This document shows positions 12,057 to 22,963 of a stretch of DNA of 64,000 bases, piece after piece. The DNA is taken from assembly GCA_040285825.1 (NCBI GenBank), contig JAUPSS010000009.1, positions 1 through 64,000 on the forward strand, in the 5' to 3' direction. Positions within the stretch are counted from its first letter, which is position 1, and the number at the start of each line of letters is the position of its first letter. The DNA comes from Eukaryota sp. TZLM1-RC. Its lineage: Eukaryota; Metamonada: BaSk clade. A program made the translations under genes and the position numbers. The notes under the pieces were generated by a model that searched no databases, had not been told where the DNA came from, and saw only the letters and a list, made by a program, of their open reading frames with translations.

Positions 12057-13440
12057 TTGGGTTTAATAAAAGTGGGGAAACAATTTATTTCATATTGTGA
12101 CAGTCAATCATCTTGTTTTTTGAAAGTCTTGCCTATTTCTCAAAATTTCACGTTCTCAGATGATTGCTTTAAATACCTAATAAATCTGAGATTGCTTCAA
12201 GGAGAACAATTTGTGATATGTTCTTTGTGTGGTTATGGAGACCTAGGCTTAGATCACTCGTTTTAATGTAGAAAAGTCTCGAGAATGGTTACACAAAGAC
12301 ATGACGAAGTAAATAATTTTATTAACGAATTAAAATTTGCCAACGTCAAATCACTCATTTATTTTATAAGGAAAAATTGAGTCTTTTGAAAGAAAAACTA
12401 ACAGAATGTGAACGACTACAATTTATTTCAAATTGTGACAGTCAATCATCTTGTTTTTTGAAAGTTTTGCCTATTTCTCAAAATTTCACGTTCTCAGATG
12501 ATTGCTTTAAATACCTAATAAATCTGAGATTGCTTCAAGGAGAACAATTTGTGATATGTTCTTTGTGTGGTTATGGAGACCTAGGCTTAGATCACTCGTT
12601 TCAATGTAGAAAAGTCTCGAGAATGGTTACACAAAGACATGACGAAGTAAATAATTTTATTAACGAATTAAAATTTGCCAACGTCAAATCACTCATTTAT
12701 TTTATAAGGAAAAATTGAGTCTTTTGAAAGAAAAACTAACAGAATGTGAACGACTACAATTTATTTCAAATTGTGACAGTCAATCATCTTGTTTTTTGAA
12801 AGTTTTGCCTATTTCTCAAAATTTCACGTTCTCAGATGATTGCTTTAAATACCTAATAAATCTGAGATTGCTTCAAGGAGAACAATTTGTGATATGTTCT
12901 TTGTGTGGTTATGGAGACCTAGGCTTAGATCACTCGTTTCAATGTAGAAAAGTCTCGAGAATGGTTACACAAAGACATGACGAAGTAAATAATTTTATTA
13001 ACGAATTAAATAATTTTGAATCTGAAAAGGAATTTAAATTTGGTTTAAATAAGCAGTTACGTGTTGATGGCTTTCAAACGTCAACCAAAATTGCTTTTGG
13101 TGTTGCCATAGTTGGAGGTTATGGTAATAATTGGAATGATGCTTTTTCGAAAGCTTATTCTGATAAAATTGCAAAGTATTCAATTTTAAAAGAATTAAAT
13201 TTAATTAACCAAATTCTTCCTCTCGTTTTTAGTGTTCATGGGGGTTCTTACACCAAAACAAAGATACTGGTTGACCAATTTGGATGGAATGAGGTAGCAG
13301 ATGAAATTAGTTGTATCATTTTGAAGAGTAGCTTTAAATGCCACAGTGCTTTTAATTATATACTTCAAAAGAAAAGAGAAGATCGTCAATGTTGGTAGGT
13401 AGTTGTTTTTTAGTATTCAAGTAGTTTCTTCTTAATTTTC
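12057..13440 (+). mobile_element. RLE-type retroelement 3' fragment with internal triplication
   Basis: The third and longest frame (12715-13398) gives a zinc knuckle C-x2-C-x8-H-x3-C (CSLCGYGDLGLDHSFQC), an RHDEV motif, and an RLE-like core matching the 6234-6738 copy (about half of the residues identical). The acidic residue of the other copy's AFDITIV is replaced: here it reads AFGVAIV, so the nuclease is probably dead. The 5' part is a 338-bp segment present about three times in tandem (from 12079, 12377 and 12715). The first two copies stop at a TGA just after the duplication joint. The element ends at TTCAATAAAAG and is followed by a satellite monomer. No reverse transcriptase remains. 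Confidence 0.7.
12079..13010 (+). repeat. 338-bp direct repeat, three near-identical copies
   Basis: Copies start at about 12079 (5' end clipped), 12377 and 12715. They are almost base-identical, with a few substitutions in the first copy. The joint falls after GAATTAAA, where the real element sequence continues AATAATTTTG but the repeats continue ATTTGCCAACG. It is therefore a tandem duplication of an internal element segment rather than separate insertions. Confidence 0.9.
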
Positions 13441-13445
13441 AATAA

Positions 13446-13855
13446 AAGTAAATCGTATCAAAAACGATACTGTTACACTTACAGCAATGGTTTTATTAGT
13501 TTGCAACATTCAATTGTATACTTTTTGATTTTTTACTATTTTTACAATTTAATGTTTAAAAATTAATAAACTCAATTAATTCAAATATATACAAAATCAA
13601 TTGAAAATGTAATCATGAGTTTGTACTGATCAAGTAACACATAGCCAACATTACTCACACACAATTTCACACAAAATTTGATCACAAGTTGATCACATCT
13701 AGTACATAAAGACTACATGCAACTCACCTAATCACCAATGACCATTCAACCAATCATACCAATGACTACTCAAATGACCATAGCACGGACTTCAACACCA
13801 CAATTGTTATAATAATTGTCCCAAAATGGACTTTAAAGATTTGACCAATGATTGT
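13446..13855. repeat. solitary satellite monomer
   Basis: One partial copy of the ~460-bp satellite unit, from GTAAATCGTATC to the ACCAATGATTGTA dyad arm, about 4.8 kb from the main array and directly after the 3' end of the RLE fragment. It is in the same orientation as the array. Confidence 0.9.
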
Positions 13856-14057
13856 ATTGTATGATATTCAGGAAATTTTGAATTCAACTCAAAAATTCTC
13901 ACAGTAGACGTACCCATTAATTAAAATATAAAATGTGAATGAATAACTGAAAACCATAGTAGAAAATGTGTTACTCTTTATTTATGACAAGAAAACTGTC
14001 ACAATGGGTATAGCTGAACATGAATATTTGAAAAAGTACATTCTGAAAGCAAAAACA
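13856..14057. other. intergenic, 3' of TAF1
   Basis: AT-rich sequence between the satellite monomer and the end of the TAF1 gene. No gene or clear signal seen. Confidence 0.5.
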
Positions 14058-17000
14058 TTATTGAGAAATTTTTTCTTCCAGATCTTTATATTGATCACTC
14101 AAAATTTCAAAAGCTCTAAGGACAATGTTCCTCATTGCTTGAGCATTATCAATTACCCAATGATTTTGTGGCAAGGGACTGTTGAATGTAACTGCATTGT
14201 TGACAATTAGGTCAAGATCTTCTTCTACTTCTTTTCGACATTTATATTTTTTTTGTTGAGCTTTTTGGAGCACTTCATTAAGAGAAAAAGGCTTTTTAAC
14301 AAAGTGCCTATAGGTTGGAAAGTCCCTAGCAGAGGGTTTTTTCAAGAAATGAAGAGCACAATCGTATTTAGAAACTTCATCAATCAAATTAGCAATCATT
14401 TTATTAAGTGATTCCTTCGCTTGAATCTTGACATCAGTCTCCATTTGCCTGAAAGAAAGAATATGCCGAGTGTCTTTGGGTGGTTGTGGTAAAGGTACAA
14501 CTGTTGCAGATTCCACAGGATCATTAGGAGTAATGTTTCGTTCCTTACACCAATGTTCGTGGTACTGAGGAGAGCATACCCTCTCAAATCTAGCTAAAGT
14601 CTTGTCATTGTCAGGTAATAGAACAATCTCATGCATTCTGGTCCAAAGCATATCTATTTGGAATAAAACATCATTATACCAGTCTTTCTTGGAATTATAT
14701 AAATGTGCATTGTGAACCATGAGCCGGACATCGTCAATAAACCCTTGGCGGTCTTTGTATTCATCACGAGTGGATTTTAAAATCATTTTTTCAATCCAAA
14801 AAGGTTGTTTAATGATCTTTTTGTAGTCCCAAAACAAAGAATAGTCTGGTTCAACTAAGAAAATAAACAGTGGTCCAAAACTTGGTAACTTTGCAATAAC
14901 TTTTTGTTTTAAACTGACAAGTTGGTCGTGAAGAAACTTATTCAACTCTACTCTGGCCCCCACATCTGTCATTCTCTTTCTACTTGAACGATCCCTTATT
15001 TGAATCACTTCTTCTTCTTCTTGTGCCTTTTCTCTTCTTGATATTTTGGAAGGTGGGGCCGCAGACCTCACTGGTTTTCTTGCAGAGGGTGGAGGTAAAG
15101 GAATTTCCTTGGGAGCTCTCCTTTTCCGAACTTTCCCAGCAAGTTCATCGTGCAAGTTTCTAAGTTTGGATTTGAGAGTCTTTGCTCTACGTATGAGAGA
15201 GTCGGCGTCTTTAGGATTGATCACATACTCAACCAAATATTCGTCACGATCTTTGAGTTTTTCAATTCTCTTTACCACATCTCTCTTCAAAGCAGGCAAA
15301 TTTCGATCCAAATCAGGTCGTAAATGTGCGGTTCTAAGTTTTTTAATACTACCATCACTTTGCTTCTCTTCAACTATTGGCAAATGTTGATACATGTGCA
15401 CTCTATCTTCTGTATCTTCGCTAGATCCCATAAGAGCGGCAGAACGGTCAATAGAAGTCCTGCGAAATGTCGACAATGATGTGTCCATGTCAGTAACTGC
15501 AATGTTTGGCATTGATCCCCTTCTGCTCTCCAATAGACCACTTTCCTCCTCAGAATGTTCACTCTTGACATCATCATCCATGTCGTCATCAGCCAAGTCA
15601 TCGAAAAAGTTATCTTGGTCATCAACTCCGTCAACCTCCTCACTGATTGGTGATCCAAAGTAGTAATGAGGAGGAGTAAATCTTGTACTGGGGAAGTTAT
15701 CATTGGGGACCACTGACAACTGGTCAATCAAAGATGACGTGAGCTTGGCTGCCTTGATTTTGAGAGTATGTTCAGTTTGTCTCAGCGTTACTTTATCGTT
15801 TCTTGCGTATAATAGTATATCTGGATCAGTACATCCTTCAGATGCAGCTTTAGTGGCCATTTTCCTCAACTTATCAACACGTTGCCATCTATCCAATTCT
15901 ATGATCTCAGCATCAACAACCCCAAGACGAAGGAGAAGTTGCCTAGATCGTTCAGGGGGTACCTTTCTTAAATCAGCATCTGTTCCAGTAACGACTCTGG
16001 TTTTAGGTTCTTCTTCTCTTCTATGAGCCCTGGAATCTGGCTTTTGGGGTAGTCGAATGTAAGTAAATAAACCCAAAGCAGGAACATCATCAGGTACTGC
16101 TAAGAGACCTTTAGAATTATAGTAAGTTGAAACAAAGGCTGATGTGTGCTTCCAAGGAAGCCTAGCCATTAAACCATCAACGACTCTTCCGAGAGCTCTA
16201 GCTTTGGGACTCATTCCAGTCCGTTGACCCGCTTGTTTAATCGTGGTGGGGGCGTTTTTAAATCTATGAAACTTTAAATCTTGAATAAACAATTCCCCAT
16301 AAACTCGAGCTTCTTGCTTGACAACGGCTTCCGGTGTCACTCGCTGTCGAAGTTGGTCTTCGCTAGGAAGCGAAACATCTGGTCTTTTTTTGTAATAAGA
16401 ATTAGACTCATAAACACACAATTCTTTAAGAGCTTTTTTAATATTTTGCTCGGTAAATCTGGAAAAAATACCTTCAAGCTGAGGTTTGTACAGCCTATTC
16501 GACTTGGCTAACAACCTAGATATACCAACAAATAGTCTGTCTCTAACAAATTGCTTATCTGAATTAGTGTCTGGTCCATAAACTTCGACTTTAGGTTGTT
16601 GTTGTCCAGCGACAAATACACCCTGCTCAATCTTTCTTAAATATACTTTACTAGGTTCTTCTTTCTTTTGACTTTTGGAGACCACAAGCAAATAATCACG
16701 TGATCCTGCAGGAGTGGACACTCTTTGATTATTCACAACAGCTGTGGAGAGATTATCCTCCAATACCATCAACTTTTCTTTTCTATGCTTTTCCAACTGT
16801 GGATCATTCTCCAAAACAGATCCGCCCAATAAATTAGGACTCTTTCCTTCTGGAACTAAAGTAACTATGCCATGAGGTTCATCTATAGGGTGTTCAGGGG
16901 GCTCTTTCCTGTAAACAACCAACCTTACAGCCATTCCAAAATTCCGGAGTAAGGGAGGAATCTCCTCAGTATGTTCAACCAAAACAAGATCACCTTCAGA

Positions 17001-17993
17001 ACAACTCAGATCTGAAGGTTTACTGAAAGCTTCAATGGGTACAACGTAATCAGACTGTCTGGTTGAGGCGTCTTCATCGGGGATTTGAGGTGAATAAACC
17101 ACCTTTGAAAATTTATTAAAAGAAAGTTGTGATTTGTTAGATAACCTTGGTCTATGCCACCTTCTGCAAACGTGATCAGGTAGAGAAGGGTAAGTGTATT
17201 TTAACTTTAGTGTTGGTTCAGGGTGATGAACAACCACTTCACCAAAACCCCGATGTAATGAATCAAAGGTGGCTCTTCTGTGGGTGGGAATAGACTCTAA
17301 TCCCATTTCCATTTGTTCTTCTTCCTGTGTTTGTTTGGGATGTGCTTTTTTCTTCAATAAAGGCTTTTTTGAAACTTTGTGTAAAATTATATTAGCATCA
17401 TTAAGATTAATAAATAATTTAAACCCAATTGATTTGGGAATTGTAGTAAATCCTGAAGGCAAAAGGTCTGTTAAATTGCGACATTCCGAAGGCGGTTTTG
17501 GTGGTATTATTATCGAATTAGAAAACCTTGAACTGCCAACAATAAGTGCACTCCAATCTATTGGTAATTTCGGGGCCTTAAACTTGATTGGTTGGGTTTG
17601 AGGAACCGAAGGTGGGGAAACGGAGGTAGATGTGGTGAACATAGGTGCACACAGTAGAGTAGAAGCCGAGGGGAGAGAGGGAATACGAGGTGAGAGATAA
17701 CCGGGTATGACTGGCGATCTCTCCAATGGAAGTATACCTGGTGAAGTTGATGGTAAAATGTGTAAGATCTTGCTCCATTTAGGAAAGGGGTCTTTTAGAT
17801 TTACATTCATAAGATGATTAGTGACATCATCTGCAGTTGGTTTATATGGAGGAAGAGTAAACTGTCTAGATTTAATACCAGGGCGTAACTGGGATGGTTC
17901 AGAGTCTTCGATGTCTTCCTGATCAGATTGTTGCCCATCGAAAGTAAAATCTTCTGATATAAGACCAGGTGGGATACCAATTAAACCATCCAT
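14058..17993 (-). CDS. TFIID subunit TAF1 (double bromodomain)
   Basis: 1311 residues from the ATG at 17993; the open frame runs 17 codons further upstream but only to a TTG. It is the largest subunit of TFIID, the factor that nucleates RNA polymerase II initiation in the nucleus. The middle (roughly 430-850) matches the conserved TAF1 core (DUF3591), including the segment WKHTSAFVSTYYNSKG and the nearby YIRLPQKP. Two bromodomains follow at about 1021-1125 and 1194-1300, each with the acetyl-lysine-binding Asn (HNAHLYN and NNAVTFN). An acidic patch and a basic RKRR cluster lie before bromodomain 1. No intron was found. The protein is shorter than the animal one (about 1,870 residues) but has the full C-terminal pair. 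No sign of decay. Confidence 0.92.
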   Translation of the reverse strand: MDGLIGIPPGLISEDFTFDGQQSDQEDIEDSEPSQLRPGIKSRQFTLPPYKPTADDVTNHLMNVNLKDPFPKWSKILHILPSTSPGILPLERSPVIPGYLSPRIPSLPSASTLLCAPMFTTSTSVSPPSVPQTQPIKFKAPKLPIDWSALIVGSSRFSNSIIIPPKPPSECRNLTDLLPSGFTTIPKSIGFKLFINLNDANIILHKVSKKPLLKKKAHPKQTQEEEQMEMGLESIPTHRRATFDSLHRGFGEVVVHHPEPTLKLKYTYPSLPDHVCRRWHRPRLSNKSQLSFNKFSKVVYSPQIPDEDASTRQSDYVVPIEAFSKPSDLSCSEGDLVLVEHTEEIPPLLRNFGMAVRLVVYRKEPPEHPIDEPHGIVTLVPEGKSPNLLGGSVLENDPQLEKHRKEKLMVLEDNLSTAVVNNQRVSTPAGSRDYLLVVSKSQKKEEPSKVYLRKIEQGVFVAGQQQPKVEVYGPDTNSDKQFVRDRLFVGISRLLAKSNRLYKPQLEGIFSRFTEQNIKKALKELCVYESNSYYKKRPDVSLPSEDQLRQRVTPEAVVKQEARVYGELFIQDLKFHRFKNAPTTIKQAGQRTGMSPKARALGRVVDGLMARLPWKHTSAFVSTYYNSKGLLAVPDDVPALGLFTYIRLPQKPDSRAHRREEEPKTRVVTGTDADLRKVPPERSRQLLLRLGVVDAEIIELDRWQRVDKLRKMATKAASEGCTDPDILLYARNDKVTLRQTEHTLKIKAAKLTSSLIDQLSVVPNDNFPSTRFTPPHYYFGSPISEEVDGVDDQDNFFDDLADDDMDDDVKSEHSEEESGLLESRRGSMPNIAVTDMDTSLSTFRRTSIDRSAALMGSSEDTEDRVHMYQHLPIVEEKQSDGSIKKLRTAHLRPDLDRNLPALKRDVVKRIEKLKDRDEYLVEYVINPKDADSLIRRAKTLKSKLRNLHDELAGKVRKRRAPKEIPLPPPSARKPVRSAAPPSKISRREKAQEEEEVIQIRDRSSRKRMTDVGARVELNKFLHDQLVSLKQKVIAKLPSFGPLFIFLVEPDYSLFWDYKKIIKQPFWIEKMILKSTRDEYKDRQGFIDDVRLMVHNAHLYNSKKDWYNDVLFQIDMLWTRMHEIVLLPDNDKTLARFERVCSPQYHEHWCKERNITPNDPVESATVVPLPQPPKDTRHILSFRQMETDVKIQAKESLNKMIANLIDEVSKYDCALHFLKKPSARDFPTYRHFVKKPFSLNEVLQKAQQKKYKCRKEVEEDLDLIVNNAVTFNSPLPQNHWVIDNAQAMRNIVLRAFEILSDQYKDLEEKISQ

Positions 17994-18477
17994 CAAGCTG
18001 GAATATAAATTTATTGTGGGAAATTCTATTTTCGGGTCTTGCAATTAAACTTTTACCAATAAATTTTGCTAAACTTGTGCCATCTTCCAATTTGCTAAAC
18101 TTGTACTGAAAATGTCTAACCTTGTACCATATCAACTTAGACTCTTTATAACAACTCAAACTACTAGAACACTTCAGATAGTCTCTCATGCTATGTTCTT
18201 GTCATGCTTCTGATTCTTTGGACAATCCTTTTTTTGCAGCAGGAACATCGGAAATACACGAATACACCAGGTTTATGAGCATATAAGTAAAAAGCAAAGC
18301 CTTGTTCTTTACTCTATCTTTTCCAAGATTCCAAGAGCGTCCTGAAGGAAGAACTTTTTTGCAGGGGCGTGTCATCATTCACTCTAGCAATATTGCATTC
18401 AAAATGTTGTATCATGATAAAAATTTAGAATGTACAAGTTTAGCATGACCCTCTATTTTCGTGTGGAATAATTACAA
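17994..18477. other. intergenic between TAF1 start and Fanzor-like group C remnant
   Basis: AT-rich 5' flank of TAF1. An 88-codon minus-strand frame overlaps the TAF1 start out of frame and has no recognisable domain. It may hold the TAF1 promoter, but no motif stands out. Confidence 0.4.
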
Positions 18478-20650
18478 AAACTATCTACTACACAGATACT
18501 AAGGCCTTTCATTACCACTCATTCTGGCTTTAGCAATTGGAAACATATTCAGACAATGCAGCCTATTTCTATTGAAAAGCTTTTTTGAGCCTTTAATACT
18601 GAGTTTACAATTGTCACTGTTACAAGCTAATAAACCACGACACGTTGTATCAGGAGTCTTTTCTCTTCTATACAATCTGGGATTTGTTACTCTCAAAAAC
18701 GTAGCAACCTTTTCAAAAAACAGGACATTTTGCTGAAATGAAAGCTTCATTAATCATCAATACTTCAAATTCATTTCTTTTCAGAAATTGAGTCCATCCA
18801 ATGCCTTGAGTAGGTCCCTGGTGTTTCAAGTTCTTGGAACCTTTTTTACCATAATCATAAATTAGTATTTAAGTGTCTTTTGGGTTGCCAAAATTCTGAA
18901 CAAGGCTTTTTAACAACCAACTTTCAGTCTTCTGCTTGCGAATAAAAGCTTGCATTTAATGAATGCTCCACAAGTCAAGACTGTAAAAGTCAACTGTCAA
19001 AAAAAAACTTGCCGAAGTTTGGCAACCACAAAGTTGGAAAAATCTATAAAAGTTGCTGAAGTGGCAGCAAACGCAGATAATTCGGTGTTTGCCTTCGATT
19101 GTTATTTCATTAGACTCTATCTTTTGGTCCCGGCCGTAATCTACCTCAGTATAATTTGTCGCCCATCGTTTTTGCTTTTCATTCATCCTACTTTTCAAAG
19201 ACCAGGACATCTGAGTCATTCTCAACCATTTGTACTTCTTGTCTTGATTCATCACCCGACAATTCCTTTGCTGTTCAGTTTCATGTTCAGGCACCATGGC
19301 TAGTTCTTCATCAGTCTTTTTACTCCCAAAATACAATAAATGACGTTTTCCAGAATCACAAACAACAATTCGTTTGTCTTGAAAAGTGTCAACATCAAAA
19401 TCATCAATATATAAATCTGAAATACTAGCCTTTTTGTCTGGCTTACATTTCTGACCTTGTAAATCCCGACGAACAAATTCTTCTGTAATATTAAATCCAT
19501 CTGTGTGGATAATGCTGTTGAATTTATAGCTCTTCTGTTTAAACATTGGTTGGTTTAAATAGAGAATTAAACCAAAAGTCAAATTGCTCAGGTGGTTTGA
19601 ATTTCGTAATTTGGGCTTGTGTATTGACCATTTTTAATCTCTGATCAGGCAACAAATCGTCCATCAATGTTTGTCTAATAATTGTGAATATTGTTCTTGT
19701 ATCAATAGGAAAATATCCAGCGCCTACGGTGGTTGAAACAGGAGAAATATGATAAGGTTTTTTCTCTCTACTGGAGATATATTGGGCAATTGTAATTGCT
19801 GGCTTTAGGAATATTTGAGGATCTTTTTCAACAGCGTCTGCAAGAAAATGTATATACACTGGAAATATGTTATCAGATAAATTCTCGTTAGTGACCAAAT
19901 TCTCAATTTGACAAGTGAATGGCTCAATAAGACCTTCAAATATGTCTCTAAGTTCATTATTTCTTATATGATGTTGTTCAAATAAATCGAAAAATTCATC
20001 ACTCAAAAGGTCTAAAATATTTTCTGGATGATGAAACAAAGAACGCAAGCAATCTCTATCATCAACTGAACACAAATTTTTGAATTGACGAAGTCTAAAT
20101 CTATATAGTGAAATAATTGTAGATAATGGCGTTGAGTACCCACCCAGCTTGTGCATTTCTGCTAACACACTTTCCACATCTGGTTTGTCAAAGTAAACAT
20201 TAATAATTGTCAAAATTGGCAAACATTACTGGTGCCATATACTCAGATAGTCTACTGAAACCATAAGTTGGAAATCGTGGAAACTGTTCAGGCTTGTGTC
20301 TTAAGTGATCAAGATACCTCAATGTTCTGTTTAACTTATGTTGCTCAATGGTAGTTCTTAAAGTATAAACTCCTTCACCATAAACAAAGTCTTCAAAATC
20401 CTGTGGAAATGCACTTTTGGTTTCACCATTGTTTGCCCTTAATACTCAACTGAAATACCACAAATTCAGACCATTAATGATTCATGTAATTGGGCAGATA
20501 TTTGTATTTGTAGTCAATTAAGTTCAAATCGGGACTTTAAATACGGCTTCCAGCAACATGTATGGGTAAATTCCCGATGATGTTTCCTTTTCTTTTCATA
20601 AATCGTTTTATATGCCAGATTGCCTCAGTCATGTCCGTAGGGTATTTTCA
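18478..20650 (-). pseudogene. Fanzor/TnpB-like nuclease pseudogene, group C
   Basis: Read 20650 to 18478 over several frames. Pieces in order: an N-terminal helical region (about 20650-19540); a FNSIIHTDGF motif (near 19510) typical of the segment before RuvC; RuvC-I VCDSGKRHLLYF (Asp near 19357); a YDYGKKG...PTQG segment; RuvC-II with INEAFISAKCP; a zinc-finger-like GLLACNSDNC; RuvC-III position FNRNRLHCLNM; and GNERP-stop-YLCR near 18500. This order matches Fanzor1/TnpB proteins, the RNA-guided nucleases of eukaryotic transposons. Frameshifts near 20222, 19560, 19000 and 18725 and in-frame stops show decay. The RuvC-III Asp is Asn. Its 5' part may overlap the neighbouring coiled-coil frame. 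Identification is by motif, without a database search. Confidence 0.65.
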
Positions 20651-20678
20651 ATAAATTTTTTGACAAAAACCAAAGTAT

Positions 20679-21461
20679 CTAAAAGAAAAATGCCATTTTC
20701 CCTGATGACAACTTCTCTCCATCTTGGTGAAAGTTGATTGAGTACATCAATTGGTGTATCATCTCCAACAGTGGAAAATGGTAAATCAAAATAATGTAAT
20801 CTATTTTTAAAAACCTGTTTAATTCAATTATTTGTTCTTTTTGATTTGAAATTTCATTTTCGTATTCCATCATTTCCGCTTCATATTTTTCTGATAATTT
20901 TTCCAACATTTTTTGATTTTCACTTTCTGTGGTTTCACGTAACGTGATTAATTCACGCAATGTGTTGTCCATATGTTGATATTTTTGTTCGTGTTTTTGT
21001 ATTAACTTTTCATATTCCGTGATTCTATCATTTAATTCCCTTTCATAATTTTCTCGTTCATTATTAAATATTTTAATAAGTTCTAATCTACGATTTTCCA
21101 TATCATTAACAAGTGTTATTAAATCATTATATAATAATCGTTTATCCTGATATCTTTCATAGATGTGTTCAACACTTAATTCTTCCAGTGCCTCTTTATT
21201 TAAAGATGCTTGGAAATGTCCATCAGAAAAAACAAGTTTTGACCTTCTGTTTATTCCTGTAGAGCACGATAAGTGTTCCCGACTGAGGAGTTCGGGAGGA
21301 AGTACACTGCTGTTCTGTGAAGAACAGGGTGAAGGAGGAGGTGGGAACTGGGTCCGTAACCTCGTTATCCTTTTTCTCTTTCGCTGCCTGATGTTAGAAG
21401 ATTGGAAAGAGTCAAGATAATCTCGCTGTCTGACACGATGTCTGACATGCTGATTGCTCAT
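20679..21461 (-). CDS. coiled-coil protein, C-terminus possibly replaced
   Basis: 260 residues from the ATG at 21461 (two upstream codons begin at a GTG). The N-terminus is basic (arginine-rich, RQRKRKRITRLR) with a proline/serine stretch (PPPPSPCSS). A long charged coiled coil follows at about 85-215 (repeated ELI, ERE, EKY heptads). The last 45 residues become hydrophobic and do not continue the heptads. In another frame, sequence just downstream gives a coherent peptide that may belong to the adjacent Fanzor-like element or to the lost tail of this gene. No family is recognised; a structural or cytoskeletal scaffold is possible. Confidence 0.5.
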   Translation of the reverse strand: MSNQHVRHRVRQRDYLDSFQSSNIRQRKRKRITRLRTQFPPPPSPCSSQNSSVLPPELLSREHLSCSTGINRRSKLVFSDGHFQASLNKEALEELSVEHIYERYQDKRLLYNDLITLVNDMENRRLELIKIFNNERENYERELNDRITEYEKLIQKHEQKYQHMDNTLRELITLRETTESENQKMLEKLSEKYEAEMMEYENEISNQKEQIIELNRFLKIDYIILIYHFPLLEMIHQLMYSINFHQDGEKLSSGKMAFFF

Positions 21462-21737
21462 TTCCACAATGGTATCAAATGATTATCCACTGTTCCTTTT
21501 TTGGTGGTCATCAACATCAGCTCGATTTACCCTCTAGCTGTTCTGGTCGTTGTTACTCCGTCTAAACTCTATGTTTTTTTCCAGTTTCCTCCTCCTTCCT
21601 TTACCTCTTGTCCTCTTACCACTCAGCTATCTCAACAGTTCTCCTTTCCTCTCTCACTCTCTGTTTGATGAGTGGATTTAATGAAAACGGATAGTGTCTA
21701 TGGTTTTCACTAGAAATGCATTCTGTACCTGAAATGT

Positions 21738-22010
21738 TAATTTCCAATACTTCAACCGCATCCACATGTCTAAACTCAACCATCCGGAGATGATCAGCTT
21801 AGATCAAAATATGTTGGATTTGAAGACTCTTATTGAGGTCTTCTAAAAGCTAGAAGTCTAGTTTTCAAAAAGTACTCGCTTACTGCAATCTCTCACTGGT
21901 TTCTCGATAGAGATATCTCTTGACCAAACCATCCCACATTCTGGACATGCAAAATAGGCTTTAGGTTGTGGAATTTCTGCAATTAATTTATCACTTTTAA
22001 ACATTGATCA
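21738..22010 (-). pseudogene. Fanzor-like C-terminal fragment, group B (copy B3)
   Basis: Minus-strand translation gives AYFACPECGMVW, then SRDISISRNQ, then a stop in place of one residue and EIAVSEYF...AFRRPQ. This is the second half of a CxxC zinc finger, the RuvC-III RDxxxxxN motif and the C-terminal tail of the group B Fanzor-like genes. An in-frame TGA lies just upstream of the fragment. Only the 3' end of the element survives. It is 75-80% identical in DNA to the fragment at 43419-43735 and lies on the same strand about 280 bp upstream of the coiled-coil gene. Confidence 0.65.
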
Positions 22011-22561
22011 GAAGTCATTTGCTTACCTTTTTGTACAGCTAGGAGATAGACCTCATGATATATTTATCATTGTTTTCCAACACCCTTGTTTAAATTTTTG
22101 TTTTGTCTTGTATAGATAACTGAATATTTTTCGTTTCACAGTGGAAACTAAACAACAATCCAAGTAGGTACGTGGTGACTGAGATAAGATGAATATTTTT
22201 GATCTTATATCATATTGCAGCCACTATTGCTTCATCTAACACAAAACAACACCGGAAGTTTAATTATGCTGCTGCTGTTGTTGATCGCTATTTGTTGATT
22301 GAAAATGACTATCCCAAATTTACCAATGAGAATTATAGTGGAAAGTAGATTATTAGCAGATCTTGTAGGAATATTGGTTTGAACACATTGAGAAAGCAAA
22401 GAGTCAGTAATTTAAAATTCAGTACCAAAAATTCAGGGCTTATCAAAGGGCATAAAAATGTAGTATTTATTTAGACATTTAAAAATGTAAAAAGAACTGT
22501 ATTTGGATTTGGTAAAAAAACGAGAAAAATTAGAATAATATATAGACATAAACGTTGAAAT
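22011..22561. other. intergenic with one coding-like scrap
   Basis: Mostly AT-rich. On the plus strand, about 22200-22340 reads a coherent peptide of some 43 codons (...KFNYAAAVVDRYLLIEND...) before a TAG, with no start codon. I cannot assign it; it may be a transposon remnant. No other signal seen. Confidence 0.35.
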
Positions 22562-22931
22562 TTAAATGGCAAGGGCAAAAACATTAACAACTACACGCAT
22601 GGTAGGAGTTTCATATTGTACAATAGCAGATCCTTAAATGAGAGTGAAATATTAACACACCGTCCGTGTTAGAGTCCCAGTATGCTGAACTAGCTGTATG
22701 AAACCCAGCTCCAGATTTCTGGGTGAGAATACATGACACTATGTACTTGAAGGGTTTATTGAGTGCCGTAAGGTGCTTTAGAACGGTTTCAATGACGTCA
22801 TTTGTGTACTGGGAGACCTTGTCTGGAGTATAAACGGCTTTCGAAAGAACAGTTTCGCAAGATTCCTGAACAATGTTTTGCACCTCTTCTTGAACAAAAG
22901 CTGTCTCTTCAGAAGATCGTAATTCGTCCAT
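22562..22931 (-). CDS. dynein light chain, Tctex type (DYNLT), one 28-nt intron
   Basis: Two exons, 22931-22661 and 22632-22562, give 113 residues, the usual DYNLT length. Such proteins dimerise on dynein intermediate chains in cytoplasmic and axonemal dynein and hold cargo. The match covers the whole fold: QYTNDVIETVLKHL, then KPFKYIVSCILTQKSGAG and HTASSAYWDSNTDG. Without splicing the frame ends in an unrelated tail. Removing a GT-AG intron at 22633-22660 restores DGSAIVQYE and the C-terminal VNVFALAI. The intron is 28 nt and ends CTCATTTAAG. The ATG lies about 33 bases downstream of the end of a Fanzor-like remnant on the same strand. Confidence 0.9.
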
Positions 22932-22963
22932 TAGTTACAGATGATGTCTATAACAATGAAATA

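Noticed and set aside
15046-17601. Several plus-strand frames opposite TAF1
   Set aside because: They overlap the conserved TAF1 coding sequence and have no domain; they are antisense shadows.
18950-19428. Plus-strand open frames of 90-117 codons
   Set aside because: Antisense shadows of the group C Fanzor-like reading, which shows recognisable motifs on the minus strand.
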